Part shown: piece after piece, positions 16,807 through 24,985 of the stretch
Layout of the letters: every line of letters begins with the position of its first letter
Position numbering within the stretch: position 1 is the stretch's first letter
From: Lachnospira pectinoschiza
GTDB taxonomy: Bacteria > Bacillota > Clostridia > Lachnospirales > Lachnospiraceae
Assembly (NCBI RefSeq): GCF_900103815.1
Contig: NZ_FNHZ01000003.1
Coordinates: 62,001-126,000 of the forward strand
Length of the DNA stretch: 64,000 bases
Direction: 5' to 3'
The notes under the pieces: model-generated
What the model was told of the DNA's origin: nothing
The model's database searches: none
Seen by the model: the letters and a program-made list of their open reading frames with translations, nothing else
Program-made: the position numbers and the translations under genes

Positions 16807-17820
16807 ATGAAGAAAAATATATTAGTTCTCTTATCTATGGGATTATTACTATTTTTACAAGGCTGTAATTTTGCTAACCCAATGAACTACTTTAAATCAG
16901 CAGATTCTAGTAGATTAGAAGAGACAAGTGAAGAAGCAAGTACAGAAGAGGAGACTAGTAAAAGCTCAAACTCTAGTGTAATTAACACTAACGAAACAAG
17001 TGCTACAAGCGAAGGTGAAACTACAGAAAGCACTGAAGCAGAGGTTAATACTGAAAGTTCTCTTTTAGTTTATTCTATTGGAAATGCAGTAAATACAGAG
17101 TCTAACTCACTTACATTAGAAGATAAAAACTACTCTGTAAACTATGCAAACTACGATATTTCAAACGCCAATGCACTTGAAACAGCAGATTTAATTAAGA
17201 TTGAGACTGCAATTAATGAAAATTTAGCCTCTAATAACTACGTAATAGTAGTTACTAGCACACAAACTTGCGAGGAGTTGTCATATTTTCTTAATCTAAC
17301 TCTTAGTTCAGATAATAAGATAGCTGTCATTAGCACAGAAATCCTTGATAATAAGTATGCCCTTGTAGATAGCGATATTACAAACTATCTAGGTCAGCTA
17401 ACTACAAGCGAGCTTTCAGGCAACATCTTAACTGCTAAGATTGGTGATTCTTTAGAAAATGTATCTACTAATCCAGTTTCAAATGAGAACAAAATTGATA
17501 TCACAGACCTTAAGGATTTATCTTATGTTTCCATTGTCTATGACTATTTAGGCAACGACGGTTCAATCCTTGAAAAGGCTATATCAAATTCAGACGGTAT
17601 AATTTTAGTTACAACTAATAAATCAGGCGAAGTCTCAGAGACTGCAAGCGAGATTATAAATTCTAACTATTCAGGAGTTCCTGTAATAATTGTTTCTGCA
17701 AATGAGAACACCGACCTAAGCAATTATCACACTCCAACACAGTCAAGAATTCTTTTATCTCTTGCACTTGCAAAGGGCGCAAACATGGATGAAATAAAGG
17801 ATTACTTTACAACATATTAA
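16807..17820 (+). CDS. Lipoprotein with asparaginase fold, catalytic residues lost
   Basis: A 337-residue lipoprotein: signal peptide with lipobox LQGC (Cys20), a Ser/Thr/Glu-rich linker (about residues 34-83), then a domain that follows bacterial L-asparaginase from end to end. Compare YVIVVTSTQTCEELSYFLNL with the family's VITHGTDTMEETAYFLDL, DGIILVTTNKSGEVSE with the C-terminal domain, and the closing QSRILLSLALAKG. The catalytic Thr-Asp pair is replaced (TQT for TDT, one residue deleted), and the N-terminal TGGTIA loop with the nucleophile Thr reads YSIGNAVNT. The protein is thus probably not an amidohydrolase; binding or sensing of amino acids at the surface is a guess. Confidence 0.7.
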   Translation: MKKNILVLLSMGLLLFLQGCNFANPMNYFKSADSSRLEETSEEASTEEETSKSSNSSVINTNETSATSEGETTESTEAEVNTESSLLVYSIGNAVNTESNSLTLEDKNYSVNYANYDISNANALETADLIKIETAINENLASNNYVIVVTSTQTCEELSYFLNLTLSSDNKIAVISTEILDNKYALVDSDITNYLGQLTTSELSGNILTAKIGDSLENVSTNPVSNENKIDITDLKDLSYVSIVYDYLGNDGSILEKAISNSDGIILVTTNKSGEVSETASEIINSNYSGVPVIIVSANENTDLSNYHTPTQSRILLSLALAKGANMDEIKDYFTTY

Positions 17821-17869
17821 TGTAAATACTTTCAATAATGCGTATTTTATGTTATTCTAATACAGTAGG

Positions 17870-17935
17870 TTTAGGGGAAAAGGGCTAGTATTTAACCCTA
17901 AAGTAATAGATTTTTACAGACAATGATATACTAGC
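17870..17935 (+). promoter_or_regulatory. Possible pseudoknot leader RNA
   Basis: Two stems interleave as in an H-type pseudoknot: TTTAGGG (17870-17876) with CCCTAAA (17896-17902), and GCTAGTAT (17884-17891) with ATACTAGC (17928-17935). A further CTTGCA/TGCAAG hairpin (about 17964-17989) overlaps the edge of the ribosome site of the following gene. It does not match a riboswitch class I know. Candidate cis-acting RNA only. Confidence 0.35.
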
Positions 17936-18000
17936 ACTAGCTGCCTACAAGTAATAATGAAAGGCTTGCACAAGTTAGGGAGATGCAAGGGTGGTTTTTT

Positions 18001-18963
18001 ATGGACGCTATTAAAGCTAAAGATATTACAAGACATATCTTTAAGGATGAAGATAAGGGTATCGAAATGATGGAGGGGCTTAATCTTTCAGATAGCATTG
18101 AAGTTATGACAAAGATAATTCCTGGGCTAGTTAATGCAGCTAAGGAAAAGGGCAATGTTAATGATGAAGGATACTTTAATAGTCTATATAAAATTTATAA
18201 TAAGGTATTAGTTGAAAAGTTAAAGAAGCAGGATCATCTTTGGATGGTTTACTGTGATACAACAGCTTACCCATATATGGTTGATGATGATTTAATCGTT
18301 CTTTACAATTATCACAATCACGAGAAGGTAGAACAGCAGTTAAAGAAGGCTGGCTACAAGGTTTCTTTAGGAATCGAAAGCCCAGAAACTTTCTTTAATG
18401 AAATTGGTCATATGTACCGTAACGGATATAAGAATATTCGCTTCACAGACGGTATTACAAACGACTATAAGATTTCAAGAGAAGAATTTGCGACTTATGA
18501 TGCATTTTTTAAGAATGAAGACTATGTAACTAATCCAGGTCTTCAGAATTCCATGATTTCTTTCTTCCAGGAATTCAGAAAAGAAGGAAAGACAGAAACT
18601 AAGGAAGAAATCTTAAAGTCACACGAAGTTCTTATGTTTAAGGCCATGAAGAATGCTGAATACATGGTTCCATGTATCAAGGAAGAGACAGAAACTGAAG
18701 TTTCTATTTCACATCCATTCATTGACTTAACAGATAAGGTTTCCCACGCTGAAGGCGAGCAGATCATTTCAGTTCCTGTATTTACAGACGGTTTTGAAAT
18801 GGACAAGTGCTACAAGGATCAGCACGAGAACATGCTTTACAAGTTCGAAGAACTCATTGATTTAATGGACGAACTTGAGGCTTCAGGTATTATTATTAAT
18901 GCCTTAGGAATTAGCTACTTCCTATCTGTGGAGAATATGAAGAAGATTAATTCTGAATACTAA
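18001..18963 (+). CDS. SseB-family domain protein
   Basis: A 320-residue soluble protein. The C-terminal part (from MVPCIKEETE, about residue 215) resembles the SseB N-terminal domain named after the E. coli serine-sensitivity protein: a short strand-helix unit ending in ISVPVFTDGFEMDKCY. The first 200 residues (YCDTTAYPYMVDDDLIVLYNYHNH and on) look like an additional alpha/beta domain. No enzyme motif is visible. ATG at 18001 follows AAGGGTGG by 6 nt; an earlier ATG at 17983 has no spacing to its ribosome site. It sits behind the candidate pseudoknot leader. Biochemical role unknown. Confidence 0.7.
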   Translation: MDAIKAKDITRHIFKDEDKGIEMMEGLNLSDSIEVMTKIIPGLVNAAKEKGNVNDEGYFNSLYKIYNKVLVEKLKKQDHLWMVYCDTTAYPYMVDDDLIVLYNYHNHEKVEQQLKKAGYKVSLGIESPETFFNEIGHMYRNGYKNIRFTDGITNDYKISREEFATYDAFFKNEDYVTNPGLQNSMISFFQEFRKEGKTETKEEILKSHEVLMFKAMKNAEYMVPCIKEETETEVSISHPFIDLTDKVSHAEGEQIISVPVFTDGFEMDKCYKDQHENMLYKFEELIDLMDELEASGIIINALGISYFLSVENMKKINSEY

Positions 18964-19028
18964 TTAACAATTAACTGAATAAGCAATAACTACTATAGGT
19001 TGGCAAACCATAAATGCATGGGGTAGAG

Positions 19029-19997
19029 ATGAAAAAAAGGGTAGATAAATTATTAATAGGAGTTATTATTACACTGGCACTTTTATTTTTAAGTGCCAGT
19101 GTATTTGCAATATACGCTAATCTTAAAGATTTCAACAACAAGAAAAATGACAATTCTGTTTTAGTAGACGTTGCCGCAGAAGAAGGCAATGTCTATATCA
19201 CTGTGTCAAGCACTGAGGGTGAAACTACCAAAAAAGCAGAGCTAGAAAGCTTATCTAGCATAGAAGATAATTCTGAAGAAAATGTAAGTCTAACGGCAGA
19301 ATCTACAAGCCAAGAAGAAGAAACCAATCCCGAAGAAGAAATTGAATATGGCCTCGATGAGGATCCAAACGACAATGGATATACAGATGCTGATGCGGAT
19401 GCAGCCATTAACACTAACAGTGACAGCATTGAAAATCTAGTGCAAAATGTTCCTAAAATTAATAGTGAAAGTGAAGGAACTAATATTATTATTCTAGATC
19501 CAGGTCATGGCGGCTCAGATCCTGGAAAAGACGTAGGTTCTGTATATGAAAAGGACATTAACCTTGCAGTTGCCTTAATTATACGTGATGTTTTAGAAAG
19601 CGCTGGCTATACTGTTTATATGACAAGAGAATCCGATGAATACATGTCTTTAAATGACAGAGTCTATTTTGAAAATCAGTATTACGACGCTTTATTTGTT
19701 AGTATTCACTGTAATTCTAATGTAAGTTCTTCTGTAAAGGGAATGGAACTTTATTATTACAATTCTAGCGAAGAAGCCAGTAGATTTGCCTATTATCTAG
19801 CAAGTTCCGGCTATAATATCAAAAGCATTTACAATGACTTTAGAGTTTTAAAATACGCAACCGAAAGTTCCCTTCTTATTGAACTAGGCTATCTTTCAAA
19901 TGCTGCGGACTATAAATTACTAACTGATACAGGCTATCAATCAATAGTTGCTCATGATGTTGCAAACGCTATAATTTATACATTAAGCAATAAATAG
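19029..19997 (+). CDS. N-acetylmuramoyl-L-alanine amidase (Amidase_3), membrane-anchored
   Basis: A 322-residue cell-wall hydrolase that cuts the amide bond between muramic acid and the stem peptide. One N-terminal membrane helix (LLIGVIITLALLFLSASVFA) is followed by an acidic Glu/Ser-rich linker of about 100 residues and a C-terminal zinc domain. Zinc ligands are the His of LDPGHGGSDPG, the Glu of YEKDINLAV and the His of VSIHCNS; the catalytic Glu is in LIELGYLSN. ATG at 19029 was preferred over 19014 because GGGG lies just upstream and the basic residues before the helix begin there. No SPOR or SLH domain is seen. Confidence 0.88.
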   Translation: MKKRVDKLLIGVIITLALLFLSASVFAIYANLKDFNNKKNDNSVLVDVAAEEGNVYITVSSTEGETTKKAELESLSSIEDNSEENVSLTAESTSQEEETNPEEEIEYGLDEDPNDNGYTDADADAAINTNSDSIENLVQNVPKINSESEGTNIIILDPGHGGSDPGKDVGSVYEKDINLAVALIIRDVLESAGYTVYMTRESDEYMSLNDRVYFENQYYDALFVSIHCNSNVSSSVKGMELYYYNSSEEASRFAYYLASSGYNIKSIYNDFRVLKYATESSLLIELGYLSNAADYKLLTDTGYQSIVAHDVANAIIYTLSNK

Positions 19998-20101
19998 AAA
20001 ATTATTTATTTTGCTGGCAATTTATCTTTATAATATTAGTCTGAAAAACTAGATTTTATTTTGCCGATGTAGTAAAATATAATTATAAAGGAGATGCTAA
20101 A

Positions 20102-20992
20102 ATGAAGTATTTATCAGTATCAGAGGCGGCAAAGAAAATTTCTGTATCAGAAAGAAGCATTAGAAATTATTGCCAAACTGGCAAAATATCTGGAGCAATT
20201 TTAGAAGGAAATAGTTGGAAAATCCCAGAAGATTTTAAGAAGCCAGAAAGGAAAAAAAGAAATACAGCAATACCGACTAAATTTATTGATCGCCTTAAAT
20301 TTGAAAGAAAAGAAAAAATAAAAAACAGCATTTATCACAAGCTTCAAATAGATTTTACTTATAATTCAAATCATATTGAAGGAAGCCGATTAAGTCATGA
20401 ACAAACACAATACATTTTTAAAACTAATACAATTGGAGTTTCTAATGAAGTAATTAATGTAGATGATGTAATTGAAACAAGTAATCACTTTGCTTGTATA
20501 GATTATATTATTGATAGCTATAATTATAAGCTAAGTGAAAGCTACATTAAGAAATTACATTTTCTATTAAAGCAGGGAACTTCCGATTCTAGGAAGTCCT
20601 GGTTTAGAGTTGGTGATTATAAATTACTTGAAAATGAAGTTGGCGGACAAGAAACAGCTAAGCCTGAGGAAGTTGAAACTAAGATAAAAAATCTAATCAA
20701 AAACTATGAAAACAAGGATAATATTGGCTTAGAAGATATTATAGCATTTCATTATAACTTTGAAAAAATCCATCCTTTTCAAGATGGAAATGGGCGTGTT
20801 GGACGACTTATTATGTTTAAGGAATGCATTAAGCACGACATAATTCCTTTTATAATTGAGGAAGATTTAAAATTATATTATTACAGAGGACTTCATAATT
20901 GGAATGAAGAAAAGGGATATCTGCTTGATACCTGTGGTTTAGCCCAAGACAGATTTAAACAGATTCTAGATTATTATAAATTAAAGATTTAA
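20102..20992 (+). CDS. Fic-family protein with N-terminal helix-turn-helix
   Basis: A 296-residue two-domain protein. Residues about 3-45 form a MerR/excisionase-like DNA-binding fold (YLSVSEAAKKISVSERSIRNY). The rest is a Fic domain with an intact active-site motif HPFQDGNGRVGR (224-235), which transfers AMP or other nucleotide moieties to protein hydroxyls using its His. Residues 89-94 (SNHIEG) fit the inhibitory-helix motif [S/T]xxxE[G/N], placing it in class II, where the Glu blocks ATP binding in cis. No separate antitoxin gene lies next to it. It may modify an unknown target or its own HTH. Starts at ATG behind AAAGGAG. Confidence 0.88.
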   Translation: MKYLSVSEAAKKISVSERSIRNYCQTGKISGAILEGNSWKIPEDFKKPERKKRNTAIPTKFIDRLKFERKEKIKNSIYHKLQIDFTYNSNHIEGSRLSHEQTQYIFKTNTIGVSNEVINVDDVIETSNHFACIDYIIDSYNYKLSESYIKKLHFLLKQGTSDSRKSWFRVGDYKLLENEVGGQETAKPEEVETKIKNLIKNYENKDNIGLEDIIAFHYNFEKIHPFQDGNGRVGRLIMFKECIKHDIIPFIIEEDLKLYYYRGLHNWNEEKGYLLDTCGLAQDRFKQILDYYKLKI

Positions 20993-21197
20993 GGAGGGTT
21001 TTATCCCCTCCTCTTACTGATTCTTATTTAACTTCGTTAAACACGGATTTAGCGAATACATTATATAATACTATTATTTATATTTTCTCAACGTATAGTA
21101 CTTATTTCTTATTTTTAATAATATCGTTGACTTTAATATTTTTAAACATTAATATAAAATTGTAGCAAATAAAAAATTTATATAATTGGAGGTACAC
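20993..21197 (+). other. Intergenic region after the Fic gene
   Basis: A stem AGGAGGG/CCCTCCT (20992-20998 and 21006-21012) overlaps the Fic stop codon but lacks a T run. The rest is very AT-rich and carries the promoter at 21127-21155. No gene seen. Confidence 0.5.
21127..21155 (+). promoter_or_regulatory. Promoter of the secreted-protein gene
   Basis: TTGACT (21127-21132), 17-bp spacer, TAATAT (21150-21155). Confidence 0.7.
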
Positions 21198-21965
21198 ATG
21201 ATGAAAAAAAAATTTACACTTATTTTATGCTCGCTTATTATATTCACGATTTTTTCTCCATTACAATTAGTTTATTGTGAAGATTATAATCCTGAAGAGC
21301 ATGCAAAAAAAATTTATAATGAAGCTTTAAAAGAATGTGGCTTATTAGATGATTATGATAGAATTGTATTTACTCAAAATAATACAGTTCAATCATTTAA
21401 TGGTCTAACAAATTCAGTTTCAGAAATAGTATCTTTTATAGAAACTGAAAATGGATTAGAAGATGCTTATCAACTTGCATTAAAACTTTCATATGAAAAT
21501 AAAAATGCAAGTTTAGATAACACAAAACTTCTAGGATTTAAAATCAATGTAAATTACACGTATTTTTCTCAATTTACAAATGATAGCGCACCGTATTATC
21601 GACATGGTAATGTAAGCGTTAAAGCAGCAAATAATTCCTATGTTCCTGAACTACCAAATTTTAAATGTGTGTACGTATCTAGAGGTCAACAGACGAATAA
21701 TCAAGGTAGAGCATCTTATGGATTTATTGAATGCAAATCTATTATTGGAACTACAACTCTACATTCAGGTGAAGAAAAGCACTTATATTCTGGAGACAAA
21801 GGGAACCCTTATATTTTAAAGCAAAGTAACAGTGCCACTTATGGAAAAGCTTTCTCTGGTATAGCTTATAAATTTTCTTATGGTGGCCGTGACTATACCG
21901 GTAATAAAGTAATACTATATGATGAAACAGAAGAATTTCCATACGATTACAATTATGATTTATAA
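21198..21965 (+). CDS. Secreted protein of unknown function
   Basis: A 255-residue protein with an N-terminal signal peptide (basic MMKKK, hydrophobic FTLILCSLIIFTIFSPLQ, probable cleavage near VYC/ED). The mature part has no motif I recognise. An alpha-helical first third is followed by a beta-rich region with repeated aromatic and Asn residues (for example INVNYTYFSQF and YRHGNVSVKAANNSY). There is no lipobox and no cell-wall anchor. It starts at ATG 21198, 5 nt after GGAGG; the adjacent ATG at 21201 is equally possible. It lies 13 bp upstream of a membrane-protein gene and shares its promoter. Local AT content looks high compared with the conserved genes around it. Confidence 0.65.
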   Translation: MMKKKFTLILCSLIIFTIFSPLQLVYCEDYNPEEHAKKIYNEALKECGLLDDYDRIVFTQNNTVQSFNGLTNSVSEIVSFIETENGLEDAYQLALKLSYENKNASLDNTKLLGFKINVNYTYFSQFTNDSAPYYRHGNVSVKAANNSYVPELPNFKCVYVSRGQQTNNQGRASYGFIECKSIIGTTTLHSGEEKHLYSGDKGNPYILKQSNSATYGKAFSGIAYKFSYGGRDYTGNKVILYDETEEFPYDYNYDL

Positions 21966-21978
21966 AGGGGAATAACTT

Positions 21979-22452
21979 ATGAATATTTTATTTAATGTAC
22001 TAATGGATGTAACTGCAGTTGAAGGGCCTGATGGGTCAACTTCAATTAGAATGTCTGGAGGAACAGATCCCCATGCTCTAGATTTACCACTTCCATATTT
22101 AATTGTTGGATATGCAGTAATCATAGCATGTATTCTTTTTATTTTAGTAAAACTTGTAAAAGCAATTCGCCTACGTTTCTTTTCAAAGACAATTACAGTT
22201 AAAGCAAATATTGAAAGTAAGTTTGTTGAGGAATATGAAGATTATGACATGTTAAATGCTGGACGTGGAAAGCTTTACCTCCGCCCTAACAAAGGCATGT
22301 TTGAAAAAAACAAATCATATAGGGTAATCTTTAAAACAATAGATAATAAAACTGTTGATTTAGCTATGTCAAAAGATAATTATGAAAGATTAAATATTGG
22401 GGATTCAAAAACTCTTACCTTTAAAGGTAGCGATTTTATTGATTTCAAATAA
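21979..22452 (+). CDS. Single-pass membrane protein with small beta domain
   Basis: A 157-residue protein. A short N-terminal outside segment is followed by one membrane helix (residues about 36-60, LIVGYAVIIACILFILVKLV), then a basic stop-transfer and a cytoplasmic domain of about 90 residues. That domain (ITVKANIES, YRVIFKTIDNKTVDLAMSKDNYERLNIGDSKTL) has the pattern of small beta-barrel modules such as DUF2500, in which a strand-rich unit ends with a statement-like GDxxxLxxxGxxF motif. The match is by eye only. Second gene of a two-gene unit with the secreted protein; function unknown. Confidence 0.6.
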   Translation: MNILFNVLMDVTAVEGPDGSTSIRMSGGTDPHALDLPLPYLIVGYAVIIACILFILVKLVKAIRLRFFSKTITVKANIESKFVEEYEDYDMLNAGRGKLYLRPNKGMFEKNKSYRVIFKTIDNKTVDLAMSKDNYERLNIGDSKTLTFKGSDFIDFK

Positions 22453-22460
22453 ACTAAACT

Positions 22461-22484
22461 GTCAAGACTCGCTCGCGAGTCTTG
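22461..22484. repeat. Palindromic repeat, copy 1
   Basis: The palindrome core AAGACTCGCTCGCGAGTCTT lies in a 24-bp string that recurs identically at 52038-52061. Here it precedes a separate terminator, and the bases after it (CCGGATTCGG) form another small dyad. Confidence 0.8.
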
Positions 22485-22506
22485 CGCGCCGGATTCGGGT
22501 CTGCTT

Positions 22507-22560
22507 AAACACACACGATTCTAGAAATATGATTTTTAGAATTGTGTGTGTTTTATTTTA
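22507..22560 (+). terminator. Terminator of the secreted/membrane protein unit
   Basis: A stem of about 16 bp with ACACAC...GTGTGT arms (22507-22523 and 22537-22553, one wobble pair) followed by a T-rich tract. Confidence 0.88.
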
Positions 22561-22699
22561 ATTTTTTATAAACTACCAATCTAATCGATTTTTTTCAAAG
22601 TCTTTGCATTTTATCGATTAGGAACTACTATCTATAATATCTATTTTTATATGATGTACTTAATTTAAATCAATCTGAATAAACAGAGACATAGACTTT

Positions 22700-23398
22700 C
22701 TAACTCCAACCTTCTAATCCAGCGTTTTTAATTGCTGTCATCATTCTCTTTTTCACACCTGGAGCATGTTCATTTATCTCCTTTAAAAGCTCTCTTACGT
22801 AGGTTCTATTAGTCTCCTTATCGTAAGGACAAGGATTCTTTTCAATGGGTAGATTATATTTATTCTTAAAGCCCACTACGTCTGCTACTGGCACATAGAT
22901 TAAAGGTCTTATAACTGTTAAATTGCAATCATCAAATTTTGTAACTGGCCAAAAACTACAAAATCTACCTTCATAAATTAGTGCCATCATCATGGTTTCA
23001 ACCACATCGTCTTGATTGTGAGCATAGGCGATTTTATTGCAATTATTTGCAAGGGCTTCAGTTTTAAAGGCACCCTTTCTTAGTCTAGCGCAAAGGGAGC
23101 ACTCACCATTTTTAACCATGCCAGCAATTTCAGTTTTAACTCGAATATATTCCACATCAAGTTCCTTACATAAGTCCTCTAATTTAGATGTGTCAAAGCC
23201 CTCATAACCTAGGTCTATTGTGATAGCTACTAAACTAAATTTCTTTGGATAAAATTTTCTTAATCCCGCAAGGGCATACAAAAGGGTTAAGGAATCCTTG
23301 CCACCAGAAATTCCAATGGCAACCCTATCTCCTTCTTCTATCATCTTATAGTCATCAAGGGCCTTTCTAACATAACTATATAATTTCTGTAATTTCAT
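22700..23398 (-). CDS. TtcA/TilS-type PP-loop ATPase (tRNA thiolation-like)
   Basis: A 232-residue member of the ATP-pyrophosphatase family that adenylates tRNA bases before sulfur transfer. The PP-loop SGGKDS is at residues 31-36. A CxxC pair (GECSLCARLR, near residue 100) and a later Cys in NPCPYDKE are the ligands expected for the iron-sulfur cluster of TtcA, which makes 2-thiocytidine at tRNA position 32. It is shorter than E. coli TtcA, so it may be a related sulfurtransferase. It lies 21 bp downstream of a MATE pump gene in the same transcription unit. Start ATG follows GAGGT. Confidence 0.85.
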   Translation of the reverse strand: MKLQKLYSYVRKALDDYKMIEEGDRVAIGISGGKDSLTLLYALAGLRKFYPKKFSLVAITIDLGYEGFDTSKLEDLCKELDVEYIRVKTEIAGMVKNGECSLCARLRKGAFKTEALANNCNKIAYAHNQDDVVETMMMALIYEGRFCSFWPVTKFDDCNLTVIRPLIYVPVADVVGFKNKYNLPIEKNPCPYDKETNRTYVRELLKEINEHAPGVKKRMMTAIKNAGLEGWS

Positions 23399-23419
23399 AA
23401 TAACCTCAATTAGATTTTC

Positions 23420-24790
23420 CTAAGCTTCTTCTATATCTCCATCAAGCTTTGGCAATCTAATAAAGAATATAATTGCCATTACAAGGGCTGGGACAAATGT
23501 TAAAATGTAGGCAACAGGCTGTGCTTCCTGAATTCCTGCAAGGCCTCTAATTTTAGCCAAGATAATTAATGTTGGTATGAAAAATATACCACTTCTTAAG
23601 GCTGATAAAATTGAGGCTCTTAGTTTGTTGCCTGTAGTTTGGAAAAGCATTTCCGTAACTACTGTAATAGGAACGAAAAGAAGTGTCAACATCTGAAGCT
23701 TTAAAGCTCTTGTTCCAATTTCAATAACCTCAGGATCATTTCTAAAAATTCCAATAAGGCCATCTGAATTCACAAGTACAATAGATAAACCAATAATTAC
23801 TAAAAGCTCAGCCATAAAGAAAGTAAATACATAAGCTTTTCTTAATCTAGAGTACTTCTTAGCACCATAGTTAAAGCCGCTAACTGGCTGGAAGCCCTGA
23901 CCAATACCAATGGCAACAGACATTACAAAAAATACGATTCTTGAAACAATACTCATGGCAGCAACTGCTCCATCGCCATAAACTGCAGCCTGAGTATTAA
24001 GAAGCACTGTAGCCACACTGTTTAGGCCCTGTCTTAGTAAACTTGGAAAACCTGTTGTCATAATATTTAGAATAAAATGGACATCTGCCACAAAGTTTTC
24101 TTTATTAAGCTTAACAATAGTCTTGCCTCTAATAAACATGCTAATAAGAATTGAAAAACTTACTAACTGACTAAGGGCTGTTGATAAACCAGCACCAGCA
24201 ATTCCCATATTTAAGCCAAACATAAGGATTGGATCAAGGGCCATATTAAGAACTGCACCTGTCATAAGGCCCACCATACCAAGGGCTGCCTTTCCCTCAT
24301 AACGAAGAATGTTATTAAGAGTTAGGGAACTTGCCATAAAAGGTGATGCAAATAAAATAAAGATTATATAGTCTTTTGCATAAACTGCAATAGTATCTGT
24401 ACTACCAAGTAGTACTACTAACTGGTCAAGAAATGGTAGACCAATAATTATGAAAATAATTCCAAAAAGAAAAGAGCACGTAAAACCTGTTGTTGCCGTC
24501 TTACTTGCATTATCAATATCTTTACTACCAAGACTTCTAGATAGAATACTTCCAGAACCTTGGCCAAACATAAAACCAAATGCTTGAATAATGGCCATGA
24601 AACCAAAAACCACACCTACTGCTCCACTTGCTGAAGTGCCAAGAAGGCCCACAAAAGCTGTATCCACCATATTATAAATATTTGTTACAAGCATACTTAT
24701 AACTGTAGGAACTGAGAGTCTAAGTATAAGTGAAGGAATTGGTGACTCCGCCATTTTCTCGTAATAAGTCATTTTTTTAATCGAACTCAT
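23420..24790 (-). CDS. MATE-family multidrug/cation exporter
   Basis: A 456-residue protein with twelve hydrophobic helices in two related halves, typical of NorM/DinF-like MATE exporters, which use sodium or proton gradients to expel organic cations. Landmarks are PTVISMLVTNIYNMVDTAFVG in helix 1, FGQGSGSILSRSLG and QPVSGFNYGAKKYSR in the second half. It has its own promoter and is followed by the TtcA-like gene. The substrate cannot be predicted. A second MATE gene with a similar layout is found at 34360-35739. Confidence 0.92.
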   Translation of the reverse strand: MSSIKKMTYYEKMAESPIPSLILRLSVPTVISMLVTNIYNMVDTAFVGLLGTSASGAVGVVFGFMAIIQAFGFMFGQGSGSILSRSLGSKDIDNASKTATTGFTCSFLFGIIFIIIGLPFLDQLVVLLGSTDTIAVYAKDYIIFILFASPFMASSLTLNNILRYEGKAALGMVGLMTGAVLNMALDPILMFGLNMGIAGAGLSTALSQLVSFSILISMFIRGKTIVKLNKENFVADVHFILNIMTTGFPSLLRQGLNSVATVLLNTQAAVYGDGAVAAMSIVSRIVFFVMSVAIGIGQGFQPVSGFNYGAKKYSRLRKAYVFTFFMAELLVIIGLSIVLVNSDGLIGIFRNDPEVIEIGTRALKLQMLTLLFVPITVVTEMLFQTTGNKLRASILSALRSGIFFIPTLIILAKIRGLAGIQEAQPVAYILTFVPALVMAIIFFIRLPKLDGDIEEA

Positions 24791-24823
24791 ATTAAATTAA
24801 CTCCTTTTTATATACACTCCTAT

Positions 24824-24852
24824 ATTATCCTCTCATAAAAATTTTAAGTCAA
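24824..24852 (-). promoter_or_regulatory. Promoter of MATE-ttcA-like unit
   Basis: Minus strand: TTGACT (24847-24852), 17-bp spacer, GATAAT (24824-24829). Confidence 0.7.
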
Positions 24853-24918
24853 TAAAAGCCTGTAGTTTTAAGAAAAACTTTAAAAAACAACGAACTTACT
24901 AACAAGCTATTAAAAGTT

Positions 24919-24966
24919 AAAAAAGCCAATAAGCTACCCTGACTTGTCAAGAAAGCTTATTGGCTT
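24919..24966 (-). terminator. Terminator of the MacB/LolD-type operon
   Basis: 13-bp arms AAGCCAATAAGCT (24923-24935) and AGCTTATTGGCTT (24954-24966); on the minus strand the stem is followed by TTTTTT. Confidence 0.92.
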
Positions 24967-24985
24967 ATATACACTAAATATTAAC

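Noticed and set aside
20102..22452. Fic toxin-antitoxin operon
   Set aside because: No small antitoxin gene precedes the Fic gene, and the inhibitory motif is within the protein itself; the following genes encode exported proteins.
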